From: Gemmatimonadota bacterium
GTDB lineage: Bacteria > Gemmatimonadota > Gemmatimonadetes > Longimicrobiales > Gaopeijiaceae
DNA length: 64,000 nt
Direction: 5' to 3'
Assembly (NCBI GenBank): GCA_012960225.1
Contig: DUBS01000048.1
Span: 432-64,431 of the forward strand
Shown: one piece after another, positions 26,560 through 36,742 of the stretch
How positions within the stretch are numbered: position 1 is the stretch's first letter
How the letters are laid out: each line of letters begins with the position of its first letter
Position numbers and translations under genes: made by a program
The notes under the pieces: generated by a model
What the model saw: only the letters and a program-made list of their open reading frames with translations
Database searches by the model: none
What the model was told of the DNA's origin: nothing

Positions 26560-29109
26560 CTAATTACCATTTCCACCGCGAGAACTTCCACCGATCGGGT
26601 CACCGGCCGGCATCTGGAGTTGAGGACCTGGAACCGTATTCTCAATGCGGGACTGCCAACGCCGGATATCAGCCGCGACAAGCTTCCGATGTGGACTCAG
26701 GGCGCCCTCAGCTTCAATTCCTGATGCGAGGACATCGAGACGATCTGAAAGTATTGCTCTTACCTCAGCGGGATTACCCGCCATGCTTGCCTGCTGCATC
26801 ATTTGATCGACTACCGAGCGCTGTGCAGCGTGGAGCACCTGTTGACGATAGGTGTCCCTAGTCTCGGAAGTTCCCCAGGTGGATTCTATAAGACCATCCG
26901 TCACTTCTTGGAGGTCTGGGTAGTCACCCATACTGCCGAAGATCACAAGGCGGGCCATGCGATCCGGGTTGAGAATTTCTCCAACCGTGAACGTAGCCGC
27001 TGCTGATGCAGCTGCTAGGGGATCGAAAATCTGCTGGGTGTAGCCTGGAAACTCCTCGCCCTCGCTGTACCGATAGGCCGGAGGAGGGATCATTCTTACG
27101 AGGTCTGGGGAGAGTGCGAGAAAATCTACAGCCAGCGTAGACAAGACGGTTTCAAGTACATCGCGCTGCTCCTCAGCCTCTACGATCGTAAATGGAATTT
27201 GCCCATCTCCTTTTAATGCGTATCGGAAATCTGCTCCGCCAAGACTCTGGATAGCTGCTCGCAACTGGAATCGGTGATGCATGTATAGGGGCAGAAGCAC
27301 AAACTCTAGAGTCGACATTGGTTCACCGGTTCGGATTGCATCGATTCCGAAGCGTTCAAGGCCAATCTCGCGTATGCGTATCTCGAGCTTCAGGTGGTCT
27401 ACAAGGTTCGAGCCGTTATCCCACACACTGGCGTACTGATGACTAGCCCCGATGAAATTGTTGTTCGTATGACCCATATAGATGAGGCCATCGACGACAC
27501 CTTGCTCTGCAATTCTTTCTAAGGCTTGAGTTTCGTTGGTACCGTTGGGGAATTCACGGTAAAGCCAATTAACTGAGAGCTTGTCGTACTCACCAATTCT
27601 CTGCACGTAGGCATTTGATAGGTCGATATTCCCGCTTTCATCGATTTGCACCAACGGTGCAGGATAATCCATAACGCTTTCCCGACCGTAAGCACTGGCC
27701 ATGTAGTTGTGTGGAAACCCAAGTGTGTGGCCAACCTCATGGGCCGAGAGTTGACGAACACGCGCCAAGGCCATTTCGACTGCTTCGGACGCCGGTGCTA
27801 CTTGCGCTAGATATTCAAAATCAGGAGCATCTGCGAACTCTCCGAAACTTCCATCTTCAGGCAAGGATATGCCTCCGGGGAAAGGTGGTACCATCCCTTG
27901 GCCATGAAGGTAGTCTTGACGAAGACGCAGGCTCCCAAGGTTTACTACACCTCGCACGATCTCACCCGTACGCGGATCGATCACTGTGTTGCCGTACGAG
28001 TATCCTCGAGTCCTCCGGTGAGTCCAGTGGATTAGGTTGTAGCGGATATCCTGAGGATCAACATCATCGGGCAGCACGGTTACCCGGAAGGCATTGATGA
28101 AGCCAGCTTCCTCGAATGCATCATTCCACCAACTTGCACCTTCGATCAAAGCAGAACGTACAGGCTCTGGCGTGCCAGGATCGACATAGTAGATGATCGG
28201 CTCGACAGCTTCAGAGCGATCTGCGTCTGGATTGGCTTTCCGAAGCCGATGCCGGGCAGCGAGCCGAACACGGGTGTCTGCATCGATTGGGGTCGCGTAG
28301 TCATAAACGGTAGGTCCGTTGACCCCTACCCGTGCATCTGCGATACGGGTGTGGTAACCATTGTCCGGGAGTTGGATGAACGAATGGTGCTGACGCAGAG
28401 TGACTGCTCCACCCGTTGCTGCGACCCCATTCACGAGTTGCCCCGGGTTACTGCTTGTGAAAGTCAGAATCGACTCGACTTCAGTGTTTTCGGGAAAGGA
28501 TCGGGTAGCAGGCAGATGGATAGCGCTTCGAGAGGCGTCGAGCGTGAAATCACCTTCACCTCGAGCTGCAATTTGATCAATCACACCTCGAGCATCACGC
28601 AGAAAGAATTGGGTTGCATCCACGAGTACACGCTCACCGGTTTCAGCCACCATCTCGAAACCCCAATGGACAGAAGGTGCAAATGCATCACGAACGGCTT
28701 GGGCTTCATTCAAGTTCTCGCTTTGCGCGACGAACCCGTAGTTTGGTTCCATAAGTAGGATACGAGGCCCGATTCGCTTGGCTGCGAGAACATGGGTTCC
28801 CCGTAGTTGCCCACGATCGATACCCACGGGGTTACTTCCTAAGCCAGAACCCATAGAGATCTGATAAAGAAATTCCGTGTCGAGTTCAGAGATCTCCCAG
28901 AACAGCAACCCATTCGCATTATCCCAATACAGGTTAAAAAAGCCATCCATTTGAGTCATGCCTTCCGTGTGTTGTTCAATACTAGGCAGGGACGGTGCCT
29001 GTGTTTCTGCTGGCCTGGCGAGTCCACAGAGTGCGATGAGGGCTAACGTTACTAGAACGCTTAACCGGGTCAGCCTGGACAGTGAGTGAATACGGAGTGA
29101 GATGGACAT
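26560..29109 (-). CDS. Exported zinc metalloprotease, DUF5117/DUF4953 type
   Basis: The 849-aa precursor has a Sec signal (to about residue 38). It contains the extended zinc motif HEVGHTLGFPHN, in which three His and one Glu are in place, with YMASAYGRESVMDY after it. The N-terminal DUF5117 part (WEISELDTEFLYQISMG) and the C-terminal DUF4953 part surround this. The tail is Gly/Arg-rich (GGSSRGGNGN). It should digest proteins outside the cytoplasm. It belongs to a minus-strand run with the M20, DUF5916 and serine hydrolase genes. Confidence 0.9.
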   Translation of the reverse strand: MSISLRIHSLSRLTRLSVLVTLALIALCGLARPAETQAPSLPSIEQHTEGMTQMDGFFNLYWDNANGLLFWEISELDTEFLYQISMGSGLGSNPVGIDRGQLRGTHVLAAKRIGPRILLMEPNYGFVAQSENLNEAQAVRDAFAPSVHWGFEMVAETGERVLVDATQFFLRDARGVIDQIAARGEGDFTLDASRSAIHLPATRSFPENTEVESILTFTSSNPGQLVNGVAATGGAVTLRQHHSFIQLPDNGYHTRIADARVGVNGPTVYDYATPIDADTRVRLAARHRLRKANPDADRSEAVEPIIYYVDPGTPEPVRSALIEGASWWNDAFEEAGFINAFRVTVLPDDVDPQDIRYNLIHWTHRRTRGYSYGNTVIDPRTGEIVRGVVNLGSLRLRQDYLHGQGMVPPFPGGISLPEDGSFGEFADAPDFEYLAQVAPASEAVEMALARVRQLSAHEVGHTLGFPHNYMASAYGRESVMDYPAPLVQIDESGNIDLSNAYVQRIGEYDKLSVNWLYREFPNGTNETQALERIAEQGVVDGLIYMGHTNNNFIGASHQYASVWDNGSNLVDHLKLEIRIREIGLERFGIDAIRTGEPMSTLEFVLLPLYMHHRFQLRAAIQSLGGADFRYALKGDGQIPFTIVEAEEQRDVLETVLSTLAVDFLALSPDLVRMIPPPAYRYSEGEEFPGYTQQIFDPLAAASAAATFTVGEILNPDRMARLVIFGSMGDYPDLQEVTDGLIESTWGTSETRDTYRQQVLHAAQRSVVDQMMQQASMAGNPAEVRAILSDRLDVLASGIEAEGALSPHRKLVAADIRRWQSRIENTVPGPQLQMPAGDPIGGSSRGGNGN

Positions 29110-29320
29110 GGCGACAGCCTCGTTAGGGTGTACTCAACCTCGAGTAGCGCAGTGGTGCAGTTTGTTAGTTTTGGGCCAAGATATGGGATCACGAGCAAGG
29201 TGACCAAGTCGGTCTGATCTGAATACTCGGTTGGGTTAGCTCATTATCCGAGTCGACATAAGTCCTGAGCAAGAGACTTAAGAGAATGAAGCCTTAAGTG
29301 ACCGGGTGTCGGGTCCTCCG

Positions 29321-30787
29321 CTAATTCTTCCATTTTGGTTGCATGGGGTCCTCCGAAGAAGGTTCACTGATCTCCGGAGCATACACTTCTCGTAAACGGT
29401 TGTGATACTCTCCCAGCAGGGTCTGTAGCTCAGTGTGTTCCTCGGCGACCTTCTGTCTTAGTACAGGGTTCGTCAAATAGTCGTAAAGGATTGCACTCAT
29501 GATTTGTGCGTCTAGGCGGAATCCAGCGTGGCCGATGTCTCCCATCCCATCCGCTTCCATCCCCTTCGTGTGGTATGTGTCGCGGGAGCTGAAAATGCCA
29601 ACACCGATACCTGGGATGTCACGCGTCACCCAGCCAGTTTCCTCATATCCAGCCGGTCGCTGAGGAACTTCATTGATTCTGGGAGCGCCGAGCTTTCTAG
29701 CATAGGCAAAGTAGAGTTCTTCGAGAGATCCAAGAGCAATCCCATCCCGATACTCTCCATAGCGGTTGATTTCGACTGCGGTTCCAGTCGCAAGTGCTGC
29801 TCCTCGTGCTGCGTCATCAATCATCCGAGTCATATGCTCAAGGTAGACCTCATCCGGATATCTGATATAGTAATCGACCACGGTCCGGGCTGGGACTACG
29901 TTCGGTGCTATTCCACCTTCCGGTATTACGCCTTGGATGGAAGCTTCCGGGCGAAGTGTTGATCGAAGACCGTTCACAGATGTATAGAACCGCACGGCTG
30001 CTTCCAGGGCATTACGGCCATTCCACGATGTTAATTGGTGGGCAGGTCGACCAGTAAATACGTACTTCACCTCGTTAATATTTAGGCAGCATACGCCGAA
30101 TCCAGCTCGTGCGCGGGACGTCTCCGAGGCTGAGTGGCTGCGCACTAGTATGTCCGTTCCATTGAATATCCCTGCTTCATACATAATGGTCTTAGCCGGA
30201 GGGCCAATTTCCTCAGCTGGAGTTCCGAAAACACGTATGGTCCCAGGGACACGATCCGATTCCATATAAGCTTTGAGGCTGAGCGCAGCTGAAAGAACCA
30301 CGGGTGTCTGAGCATTGTGCTGATCACCGTGGAATGGCCCATCTATGTCCCGGAGCGCGTCGTATTCACCGATCAGCCCAAGCACCGCTCCATCTGATCC
30401 GGCTGGGGATACCCAAGTTGCGACAAACGCCGTCTCTAGACCGGCAACTCCCGTTTCAACAGCGAATCCCTTCGAAAGCAACACCTTTACGAGTGTGTCC
30501 ACGGCTTCGAATTCAGCCCATCCCACCTCTGGATTGCGTCCAATATGATCTGAGAGATCCTGCATTTCAAAGTCCCAAACCTGACCAGCATGTTCAATGA
30601 GTTCAGAACGCTTCCGGTCATTACGTTCCGTTATGTCTATTGCAGTCTCTCCCGGCGCAATTCTTTTCTGCAGTGCTTCTATGCGGGTGAGGATGTCAGA
30701 GGCTGCTGCTATTTCAGTCGGTGTGGTTTGTGCTGATCCGAGAGTCGGGAGCAGAACGAGCGCAAGGATTAGATAATTAGTACGCAT
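29321..30787 (-). CDS. Exported M20 family amidohydrolase (AbgB-like)
   Basis: The 488-aa precursor has a Sec signal (LILALVLLPTLGSAQ). M20D features are GEYDALRDI, GTPAEEIGPPAKT (two Glu), the lid domain AHQLTSWNGRNALEA and the closing GHAGF. The first metal cluster reads HGDQHN instead of the usual H-x-C-G-H-N, so a Cys ligand may be replaced by Asp. AbgB-type enzymes cleave p-aminobenzoyl-glutamate or N-acyl amino acids. Periplasmic location suggests hydrolysis of acyl-amino-acid or dipeptide substrates before uptake. Confidence 0.85.
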   Translation of the reverse strand: MRTNYLILALVLLPTLGSAQTTPTEIAAASDILTRIEALQKRIAPGETAIDITERNDRKRSELIEHAGQVWDFEMQDLSDHIGRNPEVGWAEFEAVDTLVKVLLSKGFAVETGVAGLETAFVATWVSPAGSDGAVLGLIGEYDALRDIDGPFHGDQHNAQTPVVLSAALSLKAYMESDRVPGTIRVFGTPAEEIGPPAKTIMYEAGIFNGTDILVRSHSASETSRARAGFGVCCLNINEVKYVFTGRPAHQLTSWNGRNALEAAVRFYTSVNGLRSTLRPEASIQGVIPEGGIAPNVVPARTVVDYYIRYPDEVYLEHMTRMIDDAARGAALATGTAVEINRYGEYRDGIALGSLEELYFAYARKLGAPRINEVPQRPAGYEETGWVTRDIPGIGVGIFSSRDTYHTKGMEADGMGDIGHAGFRLDAQIMSAILYDYLTNPVLRQKVAEEHTELQTLLGEYHNRLREVYAPEISEPSSEDPMQPKWKN

Positions 30788-30874
30788 GCGGGAGTCACAT
30801 TTATGGTTATGGAGTGTCTCTATGGATGATACCTACCGATACCGTTCCTGCGCTATGAGATGGATGGTGCGCTA

Positions 30875-33196
30875 TCAATAACGGAGCAGGTACTGAAGTT
30901 TCAAAAAGATTGCCCGATTTGTGCGCTGCAGCCCACCTGTGTAGAAAAGCTGCTCCCGTAATCCATCTCCGTCACGGTCACCCTCAATCAGGTCAGCTTG
31001 CTGATAGTGATCATCGTAGCCGAGAAAAAACACTGTTCCCGCATTGATTCGGTAGTTAAACAGCACATTGAAGTTGAAAGTGTCGTTGCCGGTGTTGTAC
31101 TCAGTAATGTTGCGCATCCCCAGACGGTCGGTGAACTGAATGTTCGTTGTTCCACGGATGGTCCTGACGGAGAACAACTCTTCGTCGCCGTTCCTGGGGT
31201 CAGTCAGACGTCGCGAGTTAAGAGACAGCCTGGCCTGAAGGCGGTCGAGCGGTCGAAGTGTGCTATTCACACTCCAGCCAATCTGGTATCCAAGAGAGGA
31301 TCCGACGTAATAGATCTGGTCTCCAAGCGACAGGTTTCCTCCGAAAGAATACCTGGGATTGGTGTCGATGTTACCCCGCACTGAAAAACCCTTTTGATGG
31401 AAGTTGATTCCCTCGAACCGTTCCATGTCACGATTAACGTTGGCATTGAGCGTGATGTTTCGTGCAAACGTGAAGGCCAGCTGAAGCCCGATGTTCTCAT
31501 CCTGGAGGATGCCCTCATAATCATAATTCCGGGTATAGCTTATCTCTGGTCCCCAGTTAATCATCCAATTTTCTGGCCAGAACTGATAACCGAGATCACT
31601 GGTCAAGTTTCGGTACCCCCGACGACGCACGAAGCCGACGTCGGTATCAAATTCAGGTGAGACCTGAAAGGCGAAGAGCGTCCATCGGATATTCCGGCTG
31701 TTCTGAACGATTCGGGTTGATACCATGTGCCCATCCGACTCTTTCTCTGTATGGGTCTTGTAGCGGGAGCTCACCAACCGAAAATCCGCTACGACGGTTG
31801 GACTCAGTCGGAAGTTACCGTCTAGTCCGAATACACGACTGTAATCATCCCGGAACTCTCGGTTCGTAACGATCGCCCCCAAGTGGGACTCGGCATAAAG
31901 GTCATAACGGACACGGGTGATAAGCGTCTGGGCTTTCTGAGAGAACGCAGGATCACTTGGATCATCGACCTTGCCGGGTGCTCGATCATTCGCGGTTAGA
32001 ACTCCGAGTGAAAAACGACCCAGCTGTCCACTCAGTTTGGCACCGTAGTCTGGGTCGACGATCGTACGGGTGTGCACGAAAGTCACGGGGGCGATGATGT
32101 TAAAGATCTCCGCTCCCTCCACGAAGAACGGTCTGAGTTCAGAGAAGAAGAGTGGATATCTTCGGTTGACCTCGATCTGTGGCCGATCTGACTCGATCTG
32201 TGAAAAATCAGGATTAACCGTGAAATCGGCTGTCAGATTAGAGGTAATCCCATACTTGAAGTTCACGCCTGCATCCGGATCAGCTGCCTGATTAACGAAG
32301 CCCGGAACAGCCGGATCGATATTGCCATACTGGATTGCGGTCAGTGTTGGGAGTATTTCGAGGTTTCTGCTGGTTGAGAGTTGCGTCATCCCCTCCAGCA
32401 GCCCCATCTGAGCAAAGAAGCTTATTTCATCTCGGGATATCGGTGCCCAGACCTGGTTTTCTTCATTCTTACTCTTCACTTCTCTGACAATCTGGAACCC
32501 CCAGCGGTGTGGCTCTCCTTGTGCTGGAGTGGGGTAACGGAGGCTCTTAAAGGGGATAGCCATTTCAGCGGTGTAGCCATCTTCTACGATTTGGCCTGCG
32601 GTCTCGAAAAGCGCATTCCAGGAACGGTCCGCCCGCGGGATTGCAGGCCCCGCGCCTCGACTGCCCCCTCGCCCACCGTTACCACCTGCTGTGATGACCC
32701 CGTCTCCTTGCACGCCATACCCATTGACATCGAAGTCGTACCCGCGCTGTTGATCTAAGAAAGTGTCGAAATAGATCGTCATTAGGTCGTCCGAGTACGC
32801 TCGGTCACGTTCGACTCGGTTCGCGCGCATGATAGAGGGATCCCGGTAATGCACATGGAGCCCGAAGTAGATATGGTCTGAATCGTAAGCGATGTACACA
32901 TCAGTCTCTTCAGTAGCTGGTTCACCATCGAGAGGTGATTGCTGTGTGAACTCACTGATGTGGGCAGCATTTTCCCAGACGGCATCGTCGAGTACGCCGT
33001 CGATAGTCGGAGGCTCATCCGTTCTAGTTGGGGTAATTCGAGGGCGGCCCGGTAGAAGGCCTAGATCTTCGAGACTCGGAGACGGGTAGGACACGCTGCT
33101 TGGTGACTGGGCAGTCAGCTTCGGTGGGATAACAGCCAGAGACAACCCGAACACCAAGATCGAGCGGAGTAAGATTCTATGGGGTTGGACCCGCAA
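30875..33196 (-). CDS. DUF5916 outer-membrane protein with CBM9-like N-terminal domain
   Basis: The 773-aa precursor has a Sec signal (ILVFGLSLAVIPPKLTAQ). An N-terminal carbohydrate-binding (CBM9-like) sandwich (EPPTIDGVLDDAVWENA) is followed by a DUF5916 barrel region (SELRPFFVEGAEIFNI) to the end. A Gly/Arg-rich insert lies at about 172-185. CBM9-like domains bind sugar chain ends, so this may dock polysaccharide or glycoconjugate at the cell surface. It is transcribed with the M20 and serine hydrolase genes. Confidence 0.85.
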   Translation of the reverse strand: MRVQPHRILLRSILVFGLSLAVIPPKLTAQSPSSVSYPSPSLEDLGLLPGRPRITPTRTDEPPTIDGVLDDAVWENAAHISEFTQQSPLDGEPATEETDVYIAYDSDHIYFGLHVHYRDPSIMRANRVERDRAYSDDLMTIYFDTFLDQQRGYDFDVNGYGVQGDGVITAGGNGGRGGSRGAGPAIPRADRSWNALFETAGQIVEDGYTAEMAIPFKSLRYPTPAQGEPHRWGFQIVREVKSKNEENQVWAPISRDEISFFAQMGLLEGMTQLSTSRNLEILPTLTAIQYGNIDPAVPGFVNQAADPDAGVNFKYGITSNLTADFTVNPDFSQIESDRPQIEVNRRYPLFFSELRPFFVEGAEIFNIIAPVTFVHTRTIVDPDYGAKLSGQLGRFSLGVLTANDRAPGKVDDPSDPAFSQKAQTLITRVRYDLYAESHLGAIVTNREFRDDYSRVFGLDGNFRLSPTVVADFRLVSSRYKTHTEKESDGHMVSTRIVQNSRNIRWTLFAFQVSPEFDTDVGFVRRRGYRNLTSDLGYQFWPENWMINWGPEISYTRNYDYEGILQDENIGLQLAFTFARNITLNANVNRDMERFEGINFHQKGFSVRGNIDTNPRYSFGGNLSLGDQIYYVGSSLGYQIGWSVNSTLRPLDRLQARLSLNSRRLTDPRNGDEELFSVRTIRGTTNIQFTDRLGMRNITEYNTGNDTFNFNVLFNYRINAGTVFFLGYDDHYQQADLIEGDRDGDGLREQLFYTGGLQRTNRAIFLKLQYLLRY

Positions 33197-33255
33197 GATT
33201 AGTCCAGCGACGAGTTCGGCATCACAACGGTTCGCAGGACGTCAGCCATATTCGG

Positions 33256-34407
33256 CTAACGCTCCTCTATTGAAAGATTGACGAGCTGCCGAAAGCGATC
33301 TAGTGACACTCGCCCACGGGGGGTTTGTGTGAAGACCAATCCAATAATCCCTCGTTCTGGATCGACCCAAGCATTCGTTCCATCCGAACCCCCGTGGCCG
33401 TAGGTACCATCTACAATCCTCCATCCGTACCCGTAGCCTCCGCCTCCAGGCACCGGGATCTTAGGAGACGTCATGAGTTCCACGCTCCCGGGCTCAAGAA
33501 TTTGGACGTCGTCATAGATGCCCCCATTCAAGAACATCTGGCAGAAGACAGCATAATCCCATGCAGTTGAGACCATCCCTCCGGAACCCCTTGCGAACGG
33601 GTAGGACACGGGCCCACCAGGAGTGCCACCGGGCTCCCATTCTCCGTCACTTCCTCGTTCGTAGTAGACTGCACCCATGCGGTTGAGTTTGCCATCAAGC
33701 TTGTGCTCTACCTGATGGTTGTAGCTATCTACCATCCCCAACGGACGATAAGCGATATCCTTCAGGTAGTCCTCAAGCAGTTGTCCTGAGCCGATCTCCA
33801 CCAGCGCCGCCAGCGTGTTATAGCCAGGATTGCTATAGCTATAAGTCTCACCTGGTGGAACCGATGCTCCGACGCTCCCAAAGCGTGCAGCTTCTTTCTG
33901 AAGCGTTGTGTTTGCTACTAAAGGTTGCAGGAAGAGGCTGGATATTCGCAGGCCGCTTGAATGCGACAAGAGCTGCCCGACCGTGATGAACCCTGCACGA
34001 TAGTTGTCCCATTCCGGGATATGGGTGCGAATCAGATCAGTATATTCGAGCCTACCTTGTTCAACGAGCTTCGCAATTCCAGTGGCGACCAAAGGCTTGG
34101 TATTCGAAGCCATCCGGAATAAGGTATTTCGTTCCATAGGAAGCCCCTGTTCCTTGTCTCTCCAGCCCAGGGCTTCATGAAGAACGACGCGTCCCCTTCG
34201 AACTACCAGTACCACGGCTCCGACCAACTCACCGCGTTCGATAGCCTCCTCATAAACTCCCAGGGCTCCCGCGAGGACTGCCGCTGACATCCCCACATCT
34301 TCCGGAACGCCATATGAAAGAGTCTGAGCTTCCTGGCTCTGCAGGTCTGGTGCCAGCACCCCAATCGTTAATATCAGAGCTATCGCAGTTCGTGAATAGG
34401 TACTCAT
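33256..34407 (-). CDS. Exported serine hydrolase, class C beta-lactamase fold
   Basis: The 383-aa precursor starts at ATG 34407 behind a strong GAGGAGG site. It has a Sec signal, the nucleophile motif SxxK as SNTK in FRMASNTKPL, the tyrosine motif YSN in SYSNPGYNTL, and a GHGGSDG segment near the third motif. The family includes esterases, D-aminopeptidases and true beta-lactamases; in this protease-rich setting an esterase or peptidase is more likely. An upstream in-frame start at 34461 is less likely, as it has no ribosome site. Confidence 0.88.
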   Translation of the reverse strand: MSTYSRTAIALILTIGVLAPDLQSQEAQTLSYGVPEDVGMSAAVLAGALGVYEEAIERGELVGAVVLVVRRGRVVLHEALGWRDKEQGLPMERNTLFRMASNTKPLVATGIAKLVEQGRLEYTDLIRTHIPEWDNYRAGFITVGQLLSHSSGLRISSLFLQPLVANTTLQKEAARFGSVGASVPPGETYSYSNPGYNTLAALVEIGSGQLLEDYLKDIAYRPLGMVDSYNHQVEHKLDGKLNRMGAVYYERGSDGEWEPGGTPGGPVSYPFARGSGGMVSTAWDYAVFCQMFLNGGIYDDVQILEPGSVELMTSPKIPVPGGGGYGYGWRIVDGTYGHGGSDGTNAWVDPERGIIGLVFTQTPRGRVSLDRFRQLVNLSIEER

Positions 34408-34559
34408 ACTCCTCCTCTTCTGTTCAACTGTCCCGACCCAATCGAAGAAATGCGGGGGCATAGGCAGAACATAATTAGCTGTTCGCCAGCTGGCTCCCCT
34501 TGCTTGGCGCTTAGGGTGCCGGATACGATGCCCGAATATCTAAAAGAGAAAGAGAAGCC

Positions 34560-35864
34560 ATGTCCACCTCCGACGGTACACAGTCGGGTGCTGACATCAC
34601 AAATGACAATTTGTGTTCAGTGCTTGAATCTATCCTTAAGGGAAGTGCTCGCACTCAAATTCTTGATCGAGCTCTCAGTGGAGATGAGTTCAAAGTTGGG
34701 GTTAAACGCCTTCGCTCTTCAATGCAGACCCACATTTTCAGGGCTTCTGTGGACGTTTTTTCTCTTTCGCAAATGATTGAAGAACTTGCCGAGAAAACTC
34801 GGGACGACGGGTTCTATGTTCTCAAAGCGTGGGATTTCGGTACCCACCAGTTTAGTGAAGAAAACGTACCAACGCTTATGATGGATTTCTGGACGAAGAC
34901 AGCTCCAGAAATCCGACTAGAACGTTCTTCACTTGCAATTCTATTGGATTACTACTTCCTGCATATTCTGGCACTATGTGCCATGAGGGCGTGGGATGGG
35001 AGTAACGCGGATGCCGCACTGGACCGTGTTACCAAACTCGTAGAGCATCTGCAGGGACCCGAAGGCAGTGGACACCAGTTCGTCCAGAATTCTGAGACTC
35101 TCCTGGTGCTTGCAGTCTCGCACTTTCACCCTGAAGACCAAGCCTATGACCGTCTCGTTGAAAAGGTGCGGAGCCTGAATTCGAGACATCAGTTGAACTT
35201 CGCACTCATTGGGTCAGCTGTTCTAGCGAGTCACTTGCGGTGGGGATTCTCGGTCATGTATAGACGAGATCTTGGGCGGATGCGAGATGATAATACGGCA
35301 GATTACCCCTGGCTTTTGGATGCGCTGCTCACTCTCGCGCGAGAGTACGCGAGGATGCACGAAGAGGGTATTCAAGGTACAGCGCGTGAGAACGTAGTGA
35401 ACGCGCTTCTTAATGGCCTTACTCCCGACCCATGGGCGTTCATAGATACACGTCCTACCGTTCTGGTCGACCATGAGGCTAAGTACTCCGAACTCTCTGA
35501 ACTTTTTATTCGGTACAAGGAAGAGATTTTGGAAGAATTTGAGAGCCATCGCCCAGGCCGAGACACGTATTCTCCAATCTCATTTCACACCAATTTCCTA
35601 CCAAATACCCTTGTCGCTATGGTCATGACGGCACTGCTGGAGGGCTCGGCTCAGGAATTGTCTTTGAATGCTCTTTTCCTGAGTAATCGCGATGCAATGG
35701 GGGATGAACGAGCAAATTTTGCTCGGATGCTCATGTACTATGCCAATGCGAGTCCAGATCGGCTTGGGGAGCATGGTGCCGCCCTGATTATTTATGACGA
35801 GGGCACTGGTATCAGTCATGTAGGCCTCACTTTGAGTGCATTTAGAAAGTACATCCCAGGTTGA
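34560..35864 (+). CDS. Soluble protein of unknown family
   Basis: The 434-aa protein is hydrophilic and largely helical, with no signal peptide or membrane anchor. Aromatic/Asp-rich segments recur (LLDYYFLHILALCAMRAWDGS, HLRWGFSVMYRRDLGR, DPWAFIDTRPTVLVD). No catalytic or binding signature that I know is present. It is one of the few cytosolic proteins among secreted ones. It starts divergently from the serine hydrolase gene and is followed by a perfect CRP-type palindrome. Confidence 0.65.
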   Translation: MSTSDGTQSGADITNDNLCSVLESILKGSARTQILDRALSGDEFKVGVKRLRSSMQTHIFRASVDVFSLSQMIEELAEKTRDDGFYVLKAWDFGTHQFSEENVPTLMMDFWTKTAPEIRLERSSLAILLDYYFLHILALCAMRAWDGSNADAALDRVTKLVEHLQGPEGSGHQFVQNSETLLVLAVSHFHPEDQAYDRLVEKVRSLNSRHQLNFALIGSAVLASHLRWGFSVMYRRDLGRMRDDNTADYPWLLDALLTLAREYARMHEEGIQGTARENVVNALLNGLTPDPWAFIDTRPTVLVDHEAKYSELSELFIRYKEEILEEFESHRPGRDTYSPISFHTNFLPNTLVAMVMTALLEGSAQELSLNALFLSNRDAMGDERANFARMLMYYANASPDRLGEHGAALIIYDEGTGISHVGLTLSAFRKYIPG

Positions 35865-35880
35865 TGTGACCCATATCACA
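35865..35880. promoter_or_regulatory. CRP/FNR-type operator palindrome
   Basis: TGTGA-CCCATA-TCACA begins directly after the stop codon at 35862-35864, 111 bases upstream of the next start. This is the full core consensus of a CRP-family site. A hairpin-like repeat (CTGATCG at 35947-35953, CGATCAG at 35966-35972) lies between the site and the gene. By chance a given 10-base pattern with this spacing is expected far less than once in 64 kb. Confidence 0.4.
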
Positions 35881-35990
35881 AAGGTGATGCTCGCCAACGG
35901 GCAGATCTCACGATAAAGTGTCCATCTCGCACGTATCTACGCAGTGCTGATCGGGGCACTCAGATCGATCAGTCGAACGGAGGTCACCTA

Positions 35991-36539
35991 ATGAAAAGTA
36001 TTATTTTGGTTGTGGTCAGCTTGCTTACCGTCACGACAAATATGAGCGCCCAAATCGCTGAACTCTCACTTGAGAGCGTGCTGGCGACTGCGCCTGGACG
36101 AGCTCGTGCCGATGCCACAGTCATTAAGTGGAACGACGACTACACTTACGAGACTTTGAAAGAGGGAACAAATGCCCTCGTGTGTTATGATCGTTCCGGT
36201 GAACGGGATAGGCCGGCGTTCGCGGTGCAGTGTACCAGCGTGCCCAACTTGGCCCGTGTCGCTCAAAACCGTCGTTTCCGAGGCGAGACTAGTAACACTG
36301 AGGAAGAGCGGGCCATGGTAGCTGCCGCAGAAGCTAGCGGTACGAGGGTGGCGCCTGAGTATGGTTCACCATGGGTTTCGACGAATGGTGCAGATCAGCA
36401 GAGCGCTAGAACCCATACGACGTTCGCGGCGCCGGGAGCTACTACTGAATCTACCGGTCTGCCAGAAAACGGCAGGGGAGGTGGTGCTTGGATTATGGGT
36501 GCCGGAACGAGTGAAGCTCACATCATGATACCAGGGTAG
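35991..36539 (+). CDS. Exported hypothetical protein
   Basis: The 182-aa precursor has a short Sec signal (LVVVSLLTVTTNMSAQ) and an excellent ribosome site (GGAGGT at 35979-35984, six bases before ATG). The central part (ATAPGRARADATVIKWNDDYTYETLKEG) and two cysteines are the only clear features; the tail is Gly-rich (GRGGGAWIMGAG). The family is not recognised. It is downstream of a CRP-type palindrome and upstream of two hairpins. Confidence 0.6.
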   Translation: MKSIILVVVSLLTVTTNMSAQIAELSLESVLATAPGRARADATVIKWNDDYTYETLKEGTNALVCYDRSGERDRPAFAVQCTSVPNLARVAQNRRFRGETSNTEEERAMVAAAEASGTRVAPEYGSPWVSTNGADQQSARTHTTFAAPGATTESTGLPENGRGGGAWIMGAGTSEAHIMIPG

Positions 36540-36652
36540 AACCCGAAAGCTTGTAACGACCAGATAAGCTTAGGCGGCAGAATTACCCTTCGTCTCTGAT
36601 TTGATGTTCCCCTTGTGCCTGGAGTGGGGAACCTATGCAGGGATATCCTGGC

Positions 36653-36689
36653 CCTGAATCTCGATCGCCCCACAGCATCGAGATTCAGG
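36653..36689 (+). terminator. Hairpin between convergent genes
   Basis: CCTGAATCTCGAT (36653-36665) and ATCGAGATTCAGG (36677-36689) are perfect 13-base complements with an 11-base loop. It lies downstream of the gene ending at 36539. There is no T tract (CGGGCTTAG follows), so intrinsic termination is not certain. Confidence 0.5.
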
Positions 36690-36742
36690 CGGGCTTAGAG
36701 GAACATTATTCAGACATCTATACACATGATGCGTTTATGGTG

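Noticed and set aside
29270-29300. Hairpin ACTTAAG...CTTAAGT
   Set aside because: The stem is AT-rich, seven bases long and self-palindromic; it could arise by chance.
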